64,000 nt of DNA from Brotaphodocola catenula (GCA_020686985.1 JAJEPU010000011.1:1-64000); one strand, 5' to 3'. Shown: positions 27,614 through 37,211, counted from the first letter of the stretch. Notes: generated by a model not told the origin, from the letters alone. Translations and numbers: made by a program.

Positions 27614-28672
27614 ATGAATAAAGATGATAAGCTGAAAGCATTGGATGCGGCGATTACACAGATTGAGAAGTCCTACGGCAAGGGATCGATCATGAAACTT
27701 GGAGATTCCGGAGCAAATATGAATATCGAGACGACTCCGACCGGCTCGATCAGTCTGGACATTGCACTCGGACTGGGCGGTGTGCCGAAGGGACGTGTGA
27801 TTGAGATTTACGGACCAGAGTCGAGTGGTAAGACGACGGTTGCACTTCATATGGTGGCAGAGGTACAGAAGAGAGGAGGAATTGCCGGATTCATCGATGC
27901 AGAGCATGCCCTTGATCCGGTTTACGCGAAGAACATCGGTGTCGACATTGACAATCTCTACATTTCCCAGCCGGACAACGGAGAACAGGGTCTTGAGATC
28001 ACCGAGACGATGGTGCGCTCCGGTGCAGTGGACATCGTGATTGTCGATTCCGTTGCAGCCCTTGTTCCGAAGGCGGAGATCGACGGCGAGATGGGTGACT
28101 CTCATGTAGGTCTTCAGGCACGTCTGATGTCTCAGGCTTTGCGTAAGCTGACCGGTATCATCAGCAAGTCGAACTGTTCCGTGATTTTTATCAATCAGCT
28201 CCGTGAGAAGGTTGGTATCATGTTCGGAAACCCGGAGACGACGACTGGTGGACGTGCGCTGAAGTTCTATTCTTCCGTTCGTCTGGATGTGCGCCGTGTC
28301 GAGGCAATCAAGCAGGGCGGTGAGGTTGTCGGAAACCATGTCCGCGTCAAGGTTGTCAAGAACAAGATCGCTCCGCCATTCCGTGAGGCAGAGTTTGACA
28401 TCATGTTTGGTCAGGGCATCTCGAGAGAGGGCGACATCATTGATCTGGCGGTGAAGGACAATGTAGTTGAGAAGAGCGGTGCCTGGTATGCCTACAATGG
28501 AGCAAAGATCGGTCAGGGTCGTGAGAACGCGAAGGCTTATTTGAAGGTGCATCCGGAAGTATTTGCGGAGGTCGAGCAGAAAGTCCGTGAGATCCACGGT
28601 CTTCAGGGAAGTCCGGTGATTGCAGAGTCTGCAAAGACCGCAGATGAGGCAGAGACTGACGGTGAGGAGTAG
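27614..28672 (+). CDS. recA: RecA recombinase
   Basis: This 352-aa ATP-dependent strand-exchange protein also stimulates LexA self-cleavage. The Walker A motif GPESSGKTT is at 67-75, and the polymerisation, L1 and L2 loop regions ([40 protein letters not shown]) are complete. The C-terminus is acidic. The ATG at 27614 follows GGAGG by 5 nt. recX follows 19 bp later. SOS control is shown by the LexA box. Confidence 0.98.
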   Translation: MNKDDKLKALDAAITQIEKSYGKGSIMKLGDSGANMNIETTPTGSISLDIALGLGGVPKGRVIEIYGPESSGKTTVALHMVAEVQKRGGIAGFIDAEHALDPVYAKNIGVDIDNLYISQPDNGEQGLEITETMVRSGAVDIVIVDSVAALVPKAEIDGEMGDSHVGLQARLMSQALRKLTGIISKSNCSVIFINQLREKVGIMFGNPETTTGGRALKFYSSVRLDVRRVEAIKQGGEVVGNHVRVKVVKNKIAPPFREAEFDIMFGQGISREGDIIDLAVKDNVVEKSGAWYAYNGAKIGQGRENAKAYLKVHPEVFAEVEQKVREIHGLQGSPVIAESAKTADEAETDGEE

Positions 28673-28691
28673 GAATAGAGGCTGGAGCGGT

Positions 28692-29285
28692 GTGGGTCTC
28701 AAAGAGGATGTAAGCTCGGAATATGGTTTCAGTAACAGCAATAGTCTTAGCCCGAACGCAGGTGCAGGTACAGGTAACAGTACAAAAACAGATACCGGCA
28801 CGAAAGGTACAAGGTCACGCAGTCGCGAGAAGAGAAGTGCCAGAGAGAGCGCACTCGCTCTTCTCGAGTATCGGGATCGCACGGAGCAGGAGCTGAGACA
28901 GAAACTTTTAGATCGGGAATATTCGAAGGACGAGATCGAAGAGACCGTTCGCTTTTTGAGAGAATACCGTTATCTCGATGACGAAGCCTATGCGATGCGG
29001 TTTATCCGCTCCCAGTCCGGGAAAAAGAGCGCGCGTCAGATCCGTGCGGTCTTAGAGCGAAAAGGCGTGAGCCGGGAGATCATCGCCTCCTGTCTCGAGG
29101 AGGAGCCGGTTGATGAGGAGAGTCAGGTTCGTGTCTTCCTTGAGAAGAAGGGATACCGCGCAGGAGAGAAACTTGAGGCGGATGTCTATCGCAAACTGAC
29201 CGCATCGCTTGCAAGGCGTGGTTTTTCCTGGAATGTGATCCGCCGAACAATGGACGAGATGAAGGTGGATTTTGACGAGAAATAA
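28692..29285 (+). CDS. recX: RecX regulatory protein
   Basis: This roughly 197-aa protein has three-helix RecX repeats (about 50-197: ALALLEYRDRTEQELRQKL, FLREYRYLDDEAYAMRFI, ARQIRAVLERKGVSREII). RecX caps and inhibits RecA filaments. The GTG at 28692 follows GGAGCGG; the frame is open upstream into recA. The first 40 residues are a low-complexity Ser/Asn/Gly/Thr stretch (NAGAGTGNSTKTDTGTKGT) not typical of RecX, followed by a basic RSRSREKRS segment. Same operon as recA. Confidence 0.9.
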   Translation: MGLKEDVSSEYGFSNSNSLSPNAGAGTGNSTKTDTGTKGTRSRSREKRSARESALALLEYRDRTEQELRQKLLDREYSKDEIEETVRFLREYRYLDDEAYAMRFIRSQSGKKSARQIRAVLERKGVSREIIASCLEEEPVDEESQVRVFLEKKGYRAGEKLEADVYRKLTASLARRGFSWNVIRRTMDEMKVDFDEK

Positions 29286-29342
29286 GCGGATTTTTGCGGA
29301 AATAAAAGTTACATAGAGGGTTGGCGCAGACCCCTGTTACGC

Positions 29343-29371
29343 TTGACATAATGCATAAAACAGTTTAAAAT
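29343..29371 (+). promoter_or_regulatory. rny promoter
   Basis: TTGACA (29343-29348), 17-bp spacer, TAAAAT (29366-29371), about 55 bp before the start codon. Confidence 0.8.
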
Positions 29372-29407
29372 TGTAGTGTTGTATTGGTGTACAATGAAAA
29401 CTAAATA

Positions 29408-29420
29408 AGGAGGTGCTCCT
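29408..29420 (+). promoter_or_regulatory. Ribosome site of rny inside a small hairpin
   Basis: AGGAG (29408-29412) and CTCCT (29416-29420) are complementary across a 3-nt loop, so the AAGGAGGTG ribosome site can be hidden in a hairpin directly before the ATG at 29426. This could tune RNase Y synthesis; it is inference. Confidence 0.45.
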
Positions 29421-29425
29421 GTGTC

Positions 29426-30967
29426 ATGATAGTAATAGCGGTTATACTAACACTGTGTGTTGTGGCGCCTATTAGCTGGTTTTTGGCAGTTGCGAATCGG
29501 AAGAAGACTTACGAAGCAAAGATCGGGACTGCGGAAGAAAAAGCCAGAGAGATAATAGATGAAGCGTTAAAGACGGCAGAGACAAAGAAGCGAGAAGCTC
29601 TCCTGGAGGCGAAGGAAGAGTCTTTAAAGACGAAGAATGAGCTGGATAAAGAGACAAAGGAAAGAAGAGCGGAACTTCAGCGCTATGAGAGGCGTGTACT
29701 GAGCAAGGAAGAGAATCTGGACAAGAAATCAGAGAACATGGAGAAGCGGGAATCAGCCCTCGCAGCCCGTGAGGAGGCTTTAAACCGGCGCAACGCCGAG
29801 ACGGAAGCCCTCTATGAGAAGGGAATCGAGGAACTGGAGCGAATCTCTGGACTGACAACGGAGCAGGCAAAGGAATATCTTCTCCGATCTGTTGAGGCGG
29901 AGGTCAAGCATGACACTGCCAAGATGATTAAGGAGATGGAGAACAAGGCAAAGGAAGAAGCCGATAAGAAGGCCAAAGACTATGTGGTTACTGCAATTCA
30001 GAGATGTGCGGCAGATCATGTGGCTGAGAGCACGGTATCGGTGGTACAGCTTCCGAATGACGAGATGAAGGGCCGAATCATTGGACGTGAGGGTCGTAAT
30101 ATCCGTACCTTAGAGACCCTGACTGGCGTAGAGTTGATCATCGATGATACCCCGGAGGCAGTTGTTCTTTCTGGTTTTGATCCGATCCGCCGTGAGGTGG
30201 CAAGGATTGCTCTGGAACGCCTGATTGTGGATGGACGTATTCATCCGGCAAGAATCGAGGAGATGGTGGAGAAAGCACAGCGCGAAGTGGAGTCGAACAT
30301 GCGTGAGGACGGTGAGTCCGCTACGCTCGAAGTTGGAATCCATGGAATCCATCCGGAGCTCGTGAAACTGCTTGGAAAGATGAAATTCCGTACCAGTTAT
30401 GGACAGAACGCACTGAAACATTCTATCGAGGTCGCTCAGCTCTGCGGACTTCTTGCAGCCGAGGTCGGCGTGGACGTTCGTATGGCAAAGCGTGCAGGTC
30501 TTCTGCATGATATCGGCAAATCCGTCGATCACGAGATGGAAGGCTCTCATGTACAGCTTGGTGCAGAACTGTGCCGGAAGTATAAGGAGTCCCCGACTGT
30601 GATCAATGCGGTGGAGTCCCATCATGGAGATGTAGAACCTCAGAGCCTGATTGCATGTCTGGTACAGGCGGCAGATACGATTTCCGCTGCAAGACCGGGT
30701 GCAAGACGAGAGACTCTTGAGACGTATACAAACCGTCTGAAACAGCTTGAGGATATCACGAACTCTTTCAAGGGAGTAGACAAGTCTTTTGCGATTCAGG
30801 CAGGTCGTGAGGTGCGTATCATGGTTGTTCCGGAACAGGTTTCCGACGATGATATGGTGCTGATGGCACGCGAGATTTCCAAGCGCATCGAGGATGAGCT
30901 GGAATATCCGGGACAGATCAAGGTGAATGTGATCCGTGAGTCTCGTGCAACTGATTACGCGAAATAA
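29426..30967 (+). CDS. rny: Ribonuclease Y
   Basis: This 513-aa membrane-anchored endoribonuclease starts mRNA decay in Firmicutes. Layout: N-terminal transmembrane helix (about 1-22), long charged coiled coil (about 25-200), KH domain (about 205-270, [20 protein letters not shown]) and HD domain with the H361-D362 pair ([12 protein letters not shown]). The length is typical. It follows recX by 140 bp with its own promoter, and a terminator lies 50 bp after the stop. Confidence 0.97.
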   Translation: MIVIAVILTLCVVAPISWFLAVANRKKTYEAKIGTAEEKAREIIDEALKTAETKKREALLEAKEESLKTKNELDKETKERRAELQRYERRVLSKEENLDKKSENMEKRESALAAREEALNRRNAETEALYEKGIEELERISGLTTEQAKEYLLRSVEAEVKHDTAKMIKEMENKAKEEADKKAKDYVVTAIQRCAADHVAESTVSVVQLPNDEMKGRIIGREGRNIRTLETLTGVELIIDDTPEAVVLSGFDPIRREVARIALERLIVDGRIHPARIEEMVEKAQREVESNMREDGESATLEVGIHGIHPELVKLLGKMKFRTSYGQNALKHSIEVAQLCGLLAAEVGVDVRMAKRAGLLHDIGKSVDHEMEGSHVQLGAELCRKYKESPTVINAVESHHGDVEPQSLIACLVQAADTISAARPGARRETLETYTNRLKQLEDITNSFKGVDKSFAIQAGREVRIMVVPEQVSDDDMVLMAREISKRIEDELEYPGQIKVNVIRESRATDYAK

Positions 30968-31018
30968 ATGAGCTATAAAATGATAGATGATAGACAGAAT
31001 ATCACTATCATAGAGTAC

Positions 31019-31073
31019 AAAAAGATCGAGGATGTATGTGGCAGAAATGCCCGTACATCTCCGGTCTTTTTCA
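31019..31073 (+). terminator. Terminator of rny
   Basis: An imperfect stem (AAAAAGATCGAGGATGTA region with TACATCTCCGGTCTTTTT) around a 14-nt loop ends in a T-run. The remaining 240 bp to the next gene hold the promoter and the inverted repeat listed next. Confidence 0.8.
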
Positions 31074-31191
31074 TTTTATGGGCGATGGCGTCTGATTCAA
31101 TTTAAAGCTTTGCAGGGACAGGCTTATTGATCATAATACTTAGCTTTTTTCTTACGATTTTGCTTTAAAGTTTACGAATCAGGGAAGTCGC

Positions 31192-31261
31192 TTGACAGGA
31201 GAGTTTTCGTGTAATACAGTGAAGGCAAAAAAGGTGTTACTGTATACGTGTGAACAGTAAC
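31192..31261 (+). promoter_or_regulatory. Promoter and GTTACTGT inverted repeat
   Basis: TTGACA (31192-31197), 17-bp spacer, TACAGT (31215-31220). After the start site come GTTACTGT (31236-31243) and ACAGTAAC (31254-31261), a perfect 8-bp inverted repeat in the leader of the wall-binding protein. The same GTTACTGT/ACAGTAAC pair bounds repeat C at 33333-33465. Confidence 0.6.
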
Positions 31262-31314
31262 GAAGTGGTCTGAGAAATACCAGAAATCAGCATATGGAGA
31301 TGGAGGGGGAACAA

Positions 31315-32298
31315 GTGAGAAAGACAAAGACAGCCGCAAAAATCGCAGGATTGCTGACGCTCGGATGTCTGTTTGCAGGGCTGGTAGCGATGCCGGTTTT
31401 TGGAGCGAGCAGAAAGAGAATCAGTTCTGTGAATATTGAGGTGGAGGCAGAGATTCAGCCGGAGACGCGAATCGGAGAAGAGACCATTGATGTGAGCGTC
31501 AAGGGAGGAAAATACTACTACGATTACTACGATGTGGAGAATGACGGTTTCGAGTGGGAGGAAAATGACATCCCGAAGATCAGCATCTATCTGAGGGCTG
31601 AAGCCGGATACTATTTCTCACTGACAAAGGCAAGCTCTGTGAGGCTCTCCGGTGCAACCTATGTCAAGGCGACGAAGGAGGATTCCTCGGAGACGCTTAA
31701 GCTCACGGTGAAACTGCCGTCGCTCGCAGAGACGGTCGGAGATCAGTCAGATGTGATGCTGACAAATAATGGATATGCAATCTGGAAGGAAGTTCGAGGC
31801 GCAGGAAGTTATGAAGTGCGACTGTACCGGAATGGCGAGGGCGTTGGAGCGACGATGCTTACGACGACAGATTCTCATTACAATTTCCAGAGTGCAATGA
31901 CGAAACCGGGAGATTATCAGGTTAAGGTACGCCCGGTCAACAAGGTCAACCAGGACAACAAGGGAACCTGGAAGGAGTCTACCGTCATCACCCTGAGCTC
32001 TGAGGACGCCACAAGAATCCGAAATGGAGAAGGTGGAGGAATGCCAGTGACCGGAGAGTGGGTATCGGATCAGATCGGCTGGTGGTATAAGCACAGCGAT
32101 AAGACCTACACCAGGAATGGCTGGGAAGAAATTGATGGCAAGTGGTATTTCTTCGGTGAGGACGGTTACATGAAGACCGGATGGATCGATTGGAACGGAA
32201 AGAGATATTACTGCGACAAGAATGGTGTGATGCTTACGAATACGATGACACCGGATGGAACGATCCTCGGATATGATGGAACGCCGAAGACGGACTAA
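31315..32298 (+). CDS. Secreted wall-binding repeat protein
   Basis: This roughly 327-aa protein has a signal peptide (GLLTLGCLFAGLVAMPVFGA, cleavage near 30), an unrecognised middle region (about 35-240) whose second part (DVMLTNNGYAIWKEVRGAGSYEVRLYRNG) looks like a fibronectin/immunoglobulin-type beta domain, and C-terminal choline/glucan-binding-like repeats (IGWWYKHSDKTYTRNGW, KWYFFGEDGYMKTGW, KRYYCDKNGVMLTN). It is probably attached to the wall; no catalytic site was recognised. The GTG at 31315 was preferred because GGAGGGGG precedes it by 5 nt; upstream in-frame ATGs lack a site. Confidence 0.8.
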   Translation: MRKTKTAAKIAGLLTLGCLFAGLVAMPVFGASRKRISSVNIEVEAEIQPETRIGEETIDVSVKGGKYYYDYYDVENDGFEWEENDIPKISIYLRAEAGYYFSLTKASSVRLSGATYVKATKEDSSETLKLTVKLPSLAETVGDQSDVMLTNNGYAIWKEVRGAGSYEVRLYRNGEGVGATMLTTTDSHYNFQSAMTKPGDYQVKVRPVNKVNQDNKGTWKESTVITLSSEDATRIRNGEGGGMPVTGEWVSDQIGWWYKHSDKTYTRNGWEEIDGKWYFFGEDGYMKTGWIDWNGKRYYCDKNGVMLTNTMTPDGTILGYDGTPKTD

Positions 32299-32333
32299 GT
32301 TAATTGATCGGAGAGCGTATAATAACAAACAGC

Positions 32334-32375
32334 AAAAAAGATCTGGCTGAAGAATTTCAATAGCCAGATCTTTTT
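32334..32375. terminator. Bidirectional terminator
   Basis: A perfect 13-14 bp stem (AAAAAGATCTGGCT with its complement) has an A-run on the left and a T-run on the right, so it can end both the + strand wall-binding gene and the minus-strand MBL gene, which stops at 32378. Confidence 0.92.
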
Positions 32376-32377
32376 CT

Positions 32378-33181
32378 TTACAGATCCAGAATCTCCTCAT
32401 CGTTCGGTACATAGACATTTCCGTGGAAATATTTGCGGGCTTCGGCGGTGTAGAGCTCCTTGCGGGTGGCAAGGGTCTTGTCCTCCGTGTGCCACAGTAC
32501 AAGGTTTGCGACACCGAGACGTTCTGCCAGTTCGCTTGCATCTTTTGCGGTGCTGTGATGTTTCTCGTAGGGCTTGAATCGCTCGCGGTCCTCGTAGAGA
32601 CAGAATGCCTCATGGAGAAGCCAGTCACTGCCGGCGACGTATTTCTCACACAGATCATTGTACGGCTCGTCTCCGGCACAGGTCAAACGCTTTCTGTTCT
32701 TGAGTCTCATCGTGAATCCGTACTGCTTTGCCTTCGTGGAATGAATGTCGAAGAAAGTTACATCACTTTCAAGAATATGGAGGGTCTCACCATCGTGGAC
32801 AGCGGTCAGGTGAATCCGGTCACCGATTAGACGGTAAAGTTTGCCCTGAAGTGTCAGACGGCAGAATGTGTCGATCGTGGAGACGAGATCCTCGTGGCAG
32901 TAGATATGAAAATCGCCCTCATAGCTTCCGTTCAGGATGCGGGTTGCGACAAAGCGAACCATCCACACGACACCGAGAATGTGATCGGTGTGCTCGTGAG
33001 TCACGAAGAGATGATGGATCTGCTCGTAGCGGACATTCATATCTTCGAGAATGCGAAGAATTCCATTTCCGCCTCCGGCATCAACCATGAAGAACTGATC
33101 ATCCTGCCTGATCGCAAAACAGGTGTTGTAGCAACGGGTGACAGCGGCATTTCCGGTTCCAAAAACATATAATTGTTCCAT
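32378..33181 (-). CDS. MBL-fold metallo-hydrolase (RNase Z-like)
   Basis: This 267-aa protein has the metallo-beta-lactamase motif THEHTDH (zinc ligands) after FMVDAGGGNG, and later His/Asp ligands (LTCAGDEPYND, EAFCLYEDRERFKPYEKHHST, LWHTED). The order resembles RNase Z and related phosphodiesterases, but it is shorter than RNase Z and the exact substrate is unclear. ATG 33181 has GGAGG 7 nt upstream; the longer frame was rejected. It is a single gene on the minus strand. Confidence 0.85.
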   Translation of the reverse strand: MEQLYVFGTGNAAVTRCYNTCFAIRQDDQFFMVDAGGGNGILRILEDMNVRYEQIHHLFVTHEHTDHILGVVWMVRFVATRILNGSYEGDFHIYCHEDLVSTIDTFCRLTLQGKLYRLIGDRIHLTAVHDGETLHILESDVTFFDIHSTKAKQYGFTMRLKNRKRLTCAGDEPYNDLCEKYVAGSDWLLHEAFCLYEDRERFKPYEKHHSTAKDASELAERLGVANLVLWHTEDKTLATRKELYTAEARKYFHGNVYVPNDEEILDL

Positions 33182-33332
33182 GTGTATTCCTCCAGTTTTA
33201 ACAACCTGATACATAATTCAGAGTGACTTTCTCCTCAGTAAGGATTTGACCCCAACATTACTTTATGCTACTATAATTCTATAAAAAAAGCAATGTTTAC
33301 TGGCAGGGAAAGTTGTAGTTTTACAGTTTTGT

Positions 33333-33465
33333 GTTACTGTACACGGGTAGGCATCTTCTGAACGGAAAATGCCGAATGATACAGTGGTGGTAGCAGATTT
33401 TGCCGACTTAGAATGGAAAGCACCGGCAAAATCCGTTACTGTTTATGCAACACAGAAACAGTAAC
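33333..33465 (+). repeat. Intergenic repeat C, full copy
   Basis: Bounded by GTTACTGT (33333-33340) and ACAGTAAC (33458-33465). Inside are GGCAT/ATGCC (hairpin 1) and GATTTTGCCG/CGGCAAAATC (10-bp hairpin 2). The segment from TTCTGAACGGAAAAT to GATTTTGCCGA also occurs at 11146-11205. It lies between the MBL gene and fbp. A TATAAT at 33272-33277 upstream has no good -35. Confidence 0.6.
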
Positions 33466-33492
33466 ATGTTGCGGAGCGGGAGAAGATGTATT

Positions 33493-35430
33493 ATGAGAGA
33501 TTTGGAATATCTGAGGCTGTTGGCGAGAGAATATCCGAGTGTCAAGGCGGCTTCGAGTGAGATCATCAACTTAAAGGCAATCTGTGGTCTGCCGAAGGGA
33601 ACCGAGTATTTCTTCAGTGACCTTCACGGAGAGTATGAGGCATTCGTTTACCTGCTTCGGAGTGCGTCCGGAATTATCCGTGAGAAAATTCGTGAGACAT
33701 TTGGTCACATTATTCCGGAGGATGAGCAGGTTGAACTGGCGAATCTGATCTATTATCCGGACCGCAATCTGGCGCGTTTGATTGCGGAGGATCGATGCAC
33801 GGAGGATTGGCAGAGAATCACGATCTATCGTCTTGTGGAGATCTGCAAGGTCGTGGCATCAAAATACACCCGCTCCAAAGTCAGAAAAAAGATGCCGAAG
33901 GAGTTTGCCTACGTCATCGACGAATTGCTTCATGTGGATTATAATGATGAGAATAAACGGGTATATTATGGGGAAATCATTCGTGCGATCATTGACACGA
34001 AGGTTGCAGACAAGTTCATTTCTGCAATCTGTGAGCTGATCCAGAACCTGACGATTGACAATCTGCACATCATCGGAGACATCTTTGATCGAGGACCGCG
34101 CGCGGACATCATCATGAATGAGCTGATGCAGTTCCACGATGTCGACATTCAGTGGGGAAATCATGACATCTCCTGGATGGGTGCGGCAACCGGCAATCCG
34201 GCGTGTGTCTGCAACGTTCTGAGAATTGCGATCAGCTACAACAGCTTTGATGTGCTTGAGGATGGATATGGAATTAATCTGCGTCCGCTCTCGATGTTTG
34301 CGGCGAAGGTTTACCGTGATGATCCGTGTACCCGTTTTACGCCGAAGATTCTCGACCAGAACATTTACGATGCGGTTGATCCGGGACTTGCGGCAAAGAT
34401 GCACAAGGCGATTGCAGTGCTCCAGTTCAAGGTGGAGGGTCAGATTATCCGTCGTCATCCGGGATACAAGATGGATGATCGAATCTTGCTCGAGCAGGTG
34501 GATTACAATGCAGGAACCGTGACGATCGGCGGAAAGAGCTACCCGCTTCTTGACACGAATTTCCCGACAATCGATCCGGCACATCCGCTCAAGCTCTCGA
34601 AGGAGGAGGAAGAACTTCTCCACACGCTCGTGCTCTCATTTAAGCACAGTGAGCTTCTGCACCGCCACATCCGTTTCCTCTATGCGAGAGGAGAGCTTTA
34701 CAAGTGCTGTAATGGCAACCTGATGTATCACGGATGTATCCCGATGAAGGAGGATGGCAGTTTCGAGGAGATGATCTGCGACGGCGAACCGCTGTCCGGT
34801 CGTGCGCTGATGGATTATATCAGTGGTCAGATCCGTCAGGCTTACTTCCTGAACGATGGAGAGCCGGGCAAGGAGCGCGCGAAAGATTTCATGTGGTATC
34901 TGTGGTGCGGAGCGAAATCACCGGTATTTGGAAAAGATAAGATGACGACATTTGAGCATTACTTTGTTGCAGACAAGGCACTTCAGCGAGAACACATGAA
35001 TCCGTACTACAAGTTGAGTCAGAAAGAGGAGGTCTGCGACCGGATTTTTGAGGAATTCGGACTGTCGAAACAGGGCTCTCATATCATCAACGGTCATGTG
35101 CCGGTGAAGATCAAGGATGGAGAGACACCGGTGAAGGCAAACGGAAAACTCTTTGTCATTGATGGAGGTCTGTCAAAGGCTTATCAGAAATACACCGGAA
35201 TTGCGGGCTACACTCTGATTTACAATTCCAATCATCTGGCACTTGCGGAGCACAAGCCGTTTAATCCGGATGTGGAGAGCACTCCGCGCGTCTCCATCGT
35301 TGAGAAGATGAAGAGCAGGGTGATGGTTGGAAATACCGACAAGGGAAAAGAACTGAAGGCGATGATTGAGGATCTGACCGAGCTTGTGGCAGCATTTAGA
35401 AGAGGTGACATCAAGGAACAGAATGATTAA
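33493..35430 (+). CDS. fbp: Fructose-1,6-bisphosphatase, class III
   Basis: This 645-aa enzyme dephosphorylates fructose-1,6-bisphosphate in gluconeogenesis. It is the Firmicutes class III type, a metallophosphoesterase: FSDLHGEYEAF, GDIFDRGPRAD and WGNHDISWMGAATGN provide metal ligands, and the C-terminal HVPVKIKDGETPVKANGK and FVIDGGLSKAYQKYTGIAGY are family-specific. Length fits (about 650). ATG 33493 follows GGGAGAAG; the frame starts earlier at 33445, inside the repeat region. Confidence 0.95.
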   Translation: MRDLEYLRLLAREYPSVKAASSEIINLKAICGLPKGTEYFFSDLHGEYEAFVYLLRSASGIIREKIRETFGHIIPEDEQVELANLIYYPDRNLARLIAEDRCTEDWQRITIYRLVEICKVVASKYTRSKVRKKMPKEFAYVIDELLHVDYNDENKRVYYGEIIRAIIDTKVADKFISAICELIQNLTIDNLHIIGDIFDRGPRADIIMNELMQFHDVDIQWGNHDISWMGAATGNPACVCNVLRIAISYNSFDVLEDGYGINLRPLSMFAAKVYRDDPCTRFTPKILDQNIYDAVDPGLAAKMHKAIAVLQFKVEGQIIRRHPGYKMDDRILLEQVDYNAGTVTIGGKSYPLLDTNFPTIDPAHPLKLSKEEEELLHTLVLSFKHSELLHRHIRFLYARGELYKCCNGNLMYHGCIPMKEDGSFEEMICDGEPLSGRALMDYISGQIRQAYFLNDGEPGKERAKDFMWYLWCGAKSPVFGKDKMTTFEHYFVADKALQREHMNPYYKLSQKEEVCDRIFEEFGLSKQGSHIINGHVPVKIKDGETPVKANGKLFVIDGGLSKAYQKYTGIAGYTLIYNSNHLALAEHKPFNPDVESTPRVSIVEKMKSRVMVGNTDKGKELKAMIEDLTELVAAFRRGDIKEQND

Positions 35431-35659
35431 GAAATGAGAAAATAAAATTTGACAAGGACGGTCAGAAAAACAAAGTCATAGAGATTGGAATAAAGGCAGA
35501 AAAACAAAGCGAAAGAAATAACACCAGAGAAGTAAAGCTAAAGAAATACAGCCAGAGAAATAGAGGCAGAGAAATACAGCGAGAAAAACTGGGACAGACA
35601 AATGTAGACAGATATAGGAAGTCGGATGAGAACGGAATGAGAGGAAGACAGAGAAGACG
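35431..35659. repeat. Purine-rich degenerate repeat tract
   Basis: Over 200 bp consist of variants of AGAGAAATACAGC and GAAAAACAAAG, with few C or T. It forms the leader of the next gene. No hairpin or promoter stands out. Confidence 0.6.
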
Positions 35660-36166
35660 ATGAATAAGACAGAATTTTTACAGGGATTGCAGTCAGCTCT
35701 TTCTGGAAATGTACCACCTGAGACTGTGCGGGAAAATCTGCGCTATTACAGCGATTATATCCGCTCAGAGGTGCAGAAGGGGAGATCCGAGAGGGATGTG
35801 ATGGAAGAACTCGGAGATCCGCGTCTGATTGCGAGAACAATTATGGATGCAACGCCGGGAGCGGGAGAAGGAATGTTTGAGGAGTATCGCTCCTTCATTC
35901 CATTCGGATCTGCGGGTGCTGCGGATGGCGGATATGCAGGTGACGGCGAATCACAGGGACAGCAGGGAAATATTTTTACGGGCAATTCCAGTGTGCACTA
36001 TTACGATTTGAATAAGTGGTACTGGAAGCTCGGAGCAGTTCTTGTCGCTATCTTGGTGGTGACGCTGATCATCACGATTGTGGGAGGAATTTTGAGTGTT
36101 CTGATTCCGCTTCTTCCGATCATTTTCCTCGTGATGTTAGTGATGTGGTTTGTGAAGGGACGGTAG
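35660..36166 (+). CDS. DUF1700-like membrane protein
   Basis: A 168-aa protein whose N-terminal 70 residues (MNKTEFLQGLQSAL ... YYSDYIRSEVQKGRSERDVMEELGDPRLIARTI) match the DUF1700 (HAAS-like) helical pattern. A Gly/Ser/Gln-rich linker follows, then one or two transmembrane helices at 118-165. In other Firmicutes such proteins often accompany a PadR regulator, which is absent here. Function unknown; it is a membrane protein with a cytoplasmic helical domain. Confidence 0.75.
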   Translation: MNKTEFLQGLQSALSGNVPPETVRENLRYYSDYIRSEVQKGRSERDVMEELGDPRLIARTIMDATPGAGEGMFEEYRSFIPFGSAGAADGGYAGDGESQGQQGNIFTGNSSVHYYDLNKWYWKLGAVLVAILVVTLIITIVGGILSVLIPLLPIIFLVMLVMWFVKGR

Positions 36167-36331
36167 AGAGATAGCCGGCGGTGAAGAGGCGAAGCCAATT
36201 GCGCCTTAGCTTGATTGCTATGAGAGTCGAATGGGAGAATCGAATAAGTCAATAGTGACAAAAAAACAGAGAAAACTGCGCAGGAAACCGTCACAAAATA
36301 TTAATAAAATGTAAACAATGGTCCAAAAAAC

Positions 36332-36360
36332 TTGACGCGCCCAATCTGAATATGTATAAT
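36332..36360 (+). promoter_or_regulatory. Promoter of the NlpC/P60 gene
   Basis: TTGACG (36332-36337), 17-bp spacer, TATAAT (36355-36360). The roughly 150-nt leader carries two direct copies of TAATAATTA (36377-36385, 36388-36396) and a hairpin TGCCGGA/TCCGGCA (36400-36406/36442-36448) extended by GAG/CTC. The c-di-AMP riboswitch often found before such genes was not recognised. The stretch 36167-36331 shows nothing else. Confidence 0.82.
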
Positions 36361-36515
36361 AACGATGTAACATATTTAATAATTATGTAATAATTACGGT
36401 GCCGGAAGAGAGCTGGAAGCTGTAAAACGGTGGAAGCCCTCTCCGGCATCGGTTTGAGAACATAGAAATAACAAACAACGTAAATACAAATTCTGGATTG
36501 GAGTGGATGTAGGAA

Positions 36516-37211
36516 ATGAATAAATCGGTACTTTATATAGCCACAGCAGTGCTGGCAACGGGTTCTGTATTCTGGACAAGCCCTATGGTATCCCGCGCAG
36601 AGACCTCAACAAAGGCAATTAAAATCTCTGAGGCATTGAATCTCCCAGAGCTTGAGATTCCGGAAATCGAGAACGTGGCAGGGGTTGTCGAGGAAGCCGT
36701 TCAGATTGAGGAAGAAGAGGTAGCAGATGCCGAGGCAGAGGTTATCGATATGCAGGCTGGTCCGGATATCGCTGTTCAGAAAGCTCTCGCAGAGAAGAAG
36801 GCAGCTGAGGAAACAAAGGCAGCCGAGGAAGCAGCAGTTCAGGCAAAGGCAGATGCTCGCCAGAATGTTGTAGCTTACGCACTTCAGTTTGTAGGCGGAA
36901 AGTACCGTGCAGGTGGAAATGACCCACATACCGGAGCTGATTGTTCCGGATTTGTAAAATATGTTATGGAGCATGCAGCAGGAATCTCCATGAATCGTTC
37001 TTCAAGCTCTCAGGCAACACAGGGACACAAGATTAGTTCAAATGATATGCAGCCGGGAGATCTGATCTTCTACGGAAGTGGCTCCAGCATCAGCCATGTA
37101 GCGATGTACATTGGAGATGGCAAGATCGTTCACGCATCCACAGAGCGTACCGGTATCAAAGTTTCCAAGTGGAACTACCGCACACCGATCAAGATTGTCA
37201 GTGTATTCTAA
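36516..37211 (+). CDS. NlpC/P60 cell-wall hydrolase
   Basis: This 231-aa secreted protein has a signal peptide (VLYIATAVLATGSVFW, cleavage near SRA at about 28), an acidic then Ala/Glu/Lys-rich helical linker (about 35-115, AEKKAAEETKAAEEAAVQAK) and a C-terminal NlpC/P60 domain with C143 (GADCSGFV), H194 (SISHVAMYIG) and H206 (VHAST). It is predicted to cut peptide stems of peptidoglycan, probably in cell separation. It has its own promoter and terminator. Confidence 0.93.
   Translation: MNKSVLYIATAVLATGSVFWTSPMVSRAETSTKAIKISEALNLPELEIPEIENVAGVVEEAVQIEEEEVADAEAEVIDMQAGPDIAVQKALAEKKAAEETKAAEEAAVQAKADARQNVVAYALQFVGGKYRAGGNDPHTGADCSGFVKYVMEHAAGISMNRSSSSQATQGHKISSNDMQPGDLIFYGSGSSISHVAMYIGDGKIVHASTERTGIKVSKWNYRTPIKIVSVF

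Noticed and set aside
27506-28882. 458-codon minus-strand frame over recA-recX
   Set aside because: Antisense shadow; its end reads through the structured repeat and the SOS box region.
36361-36515. c-di-AMP (ydaO-type) riboswitch before the NlpC/P60 gene
   Set aside because: The context suggests it, but the conserved core was not recognised and the leader is short.
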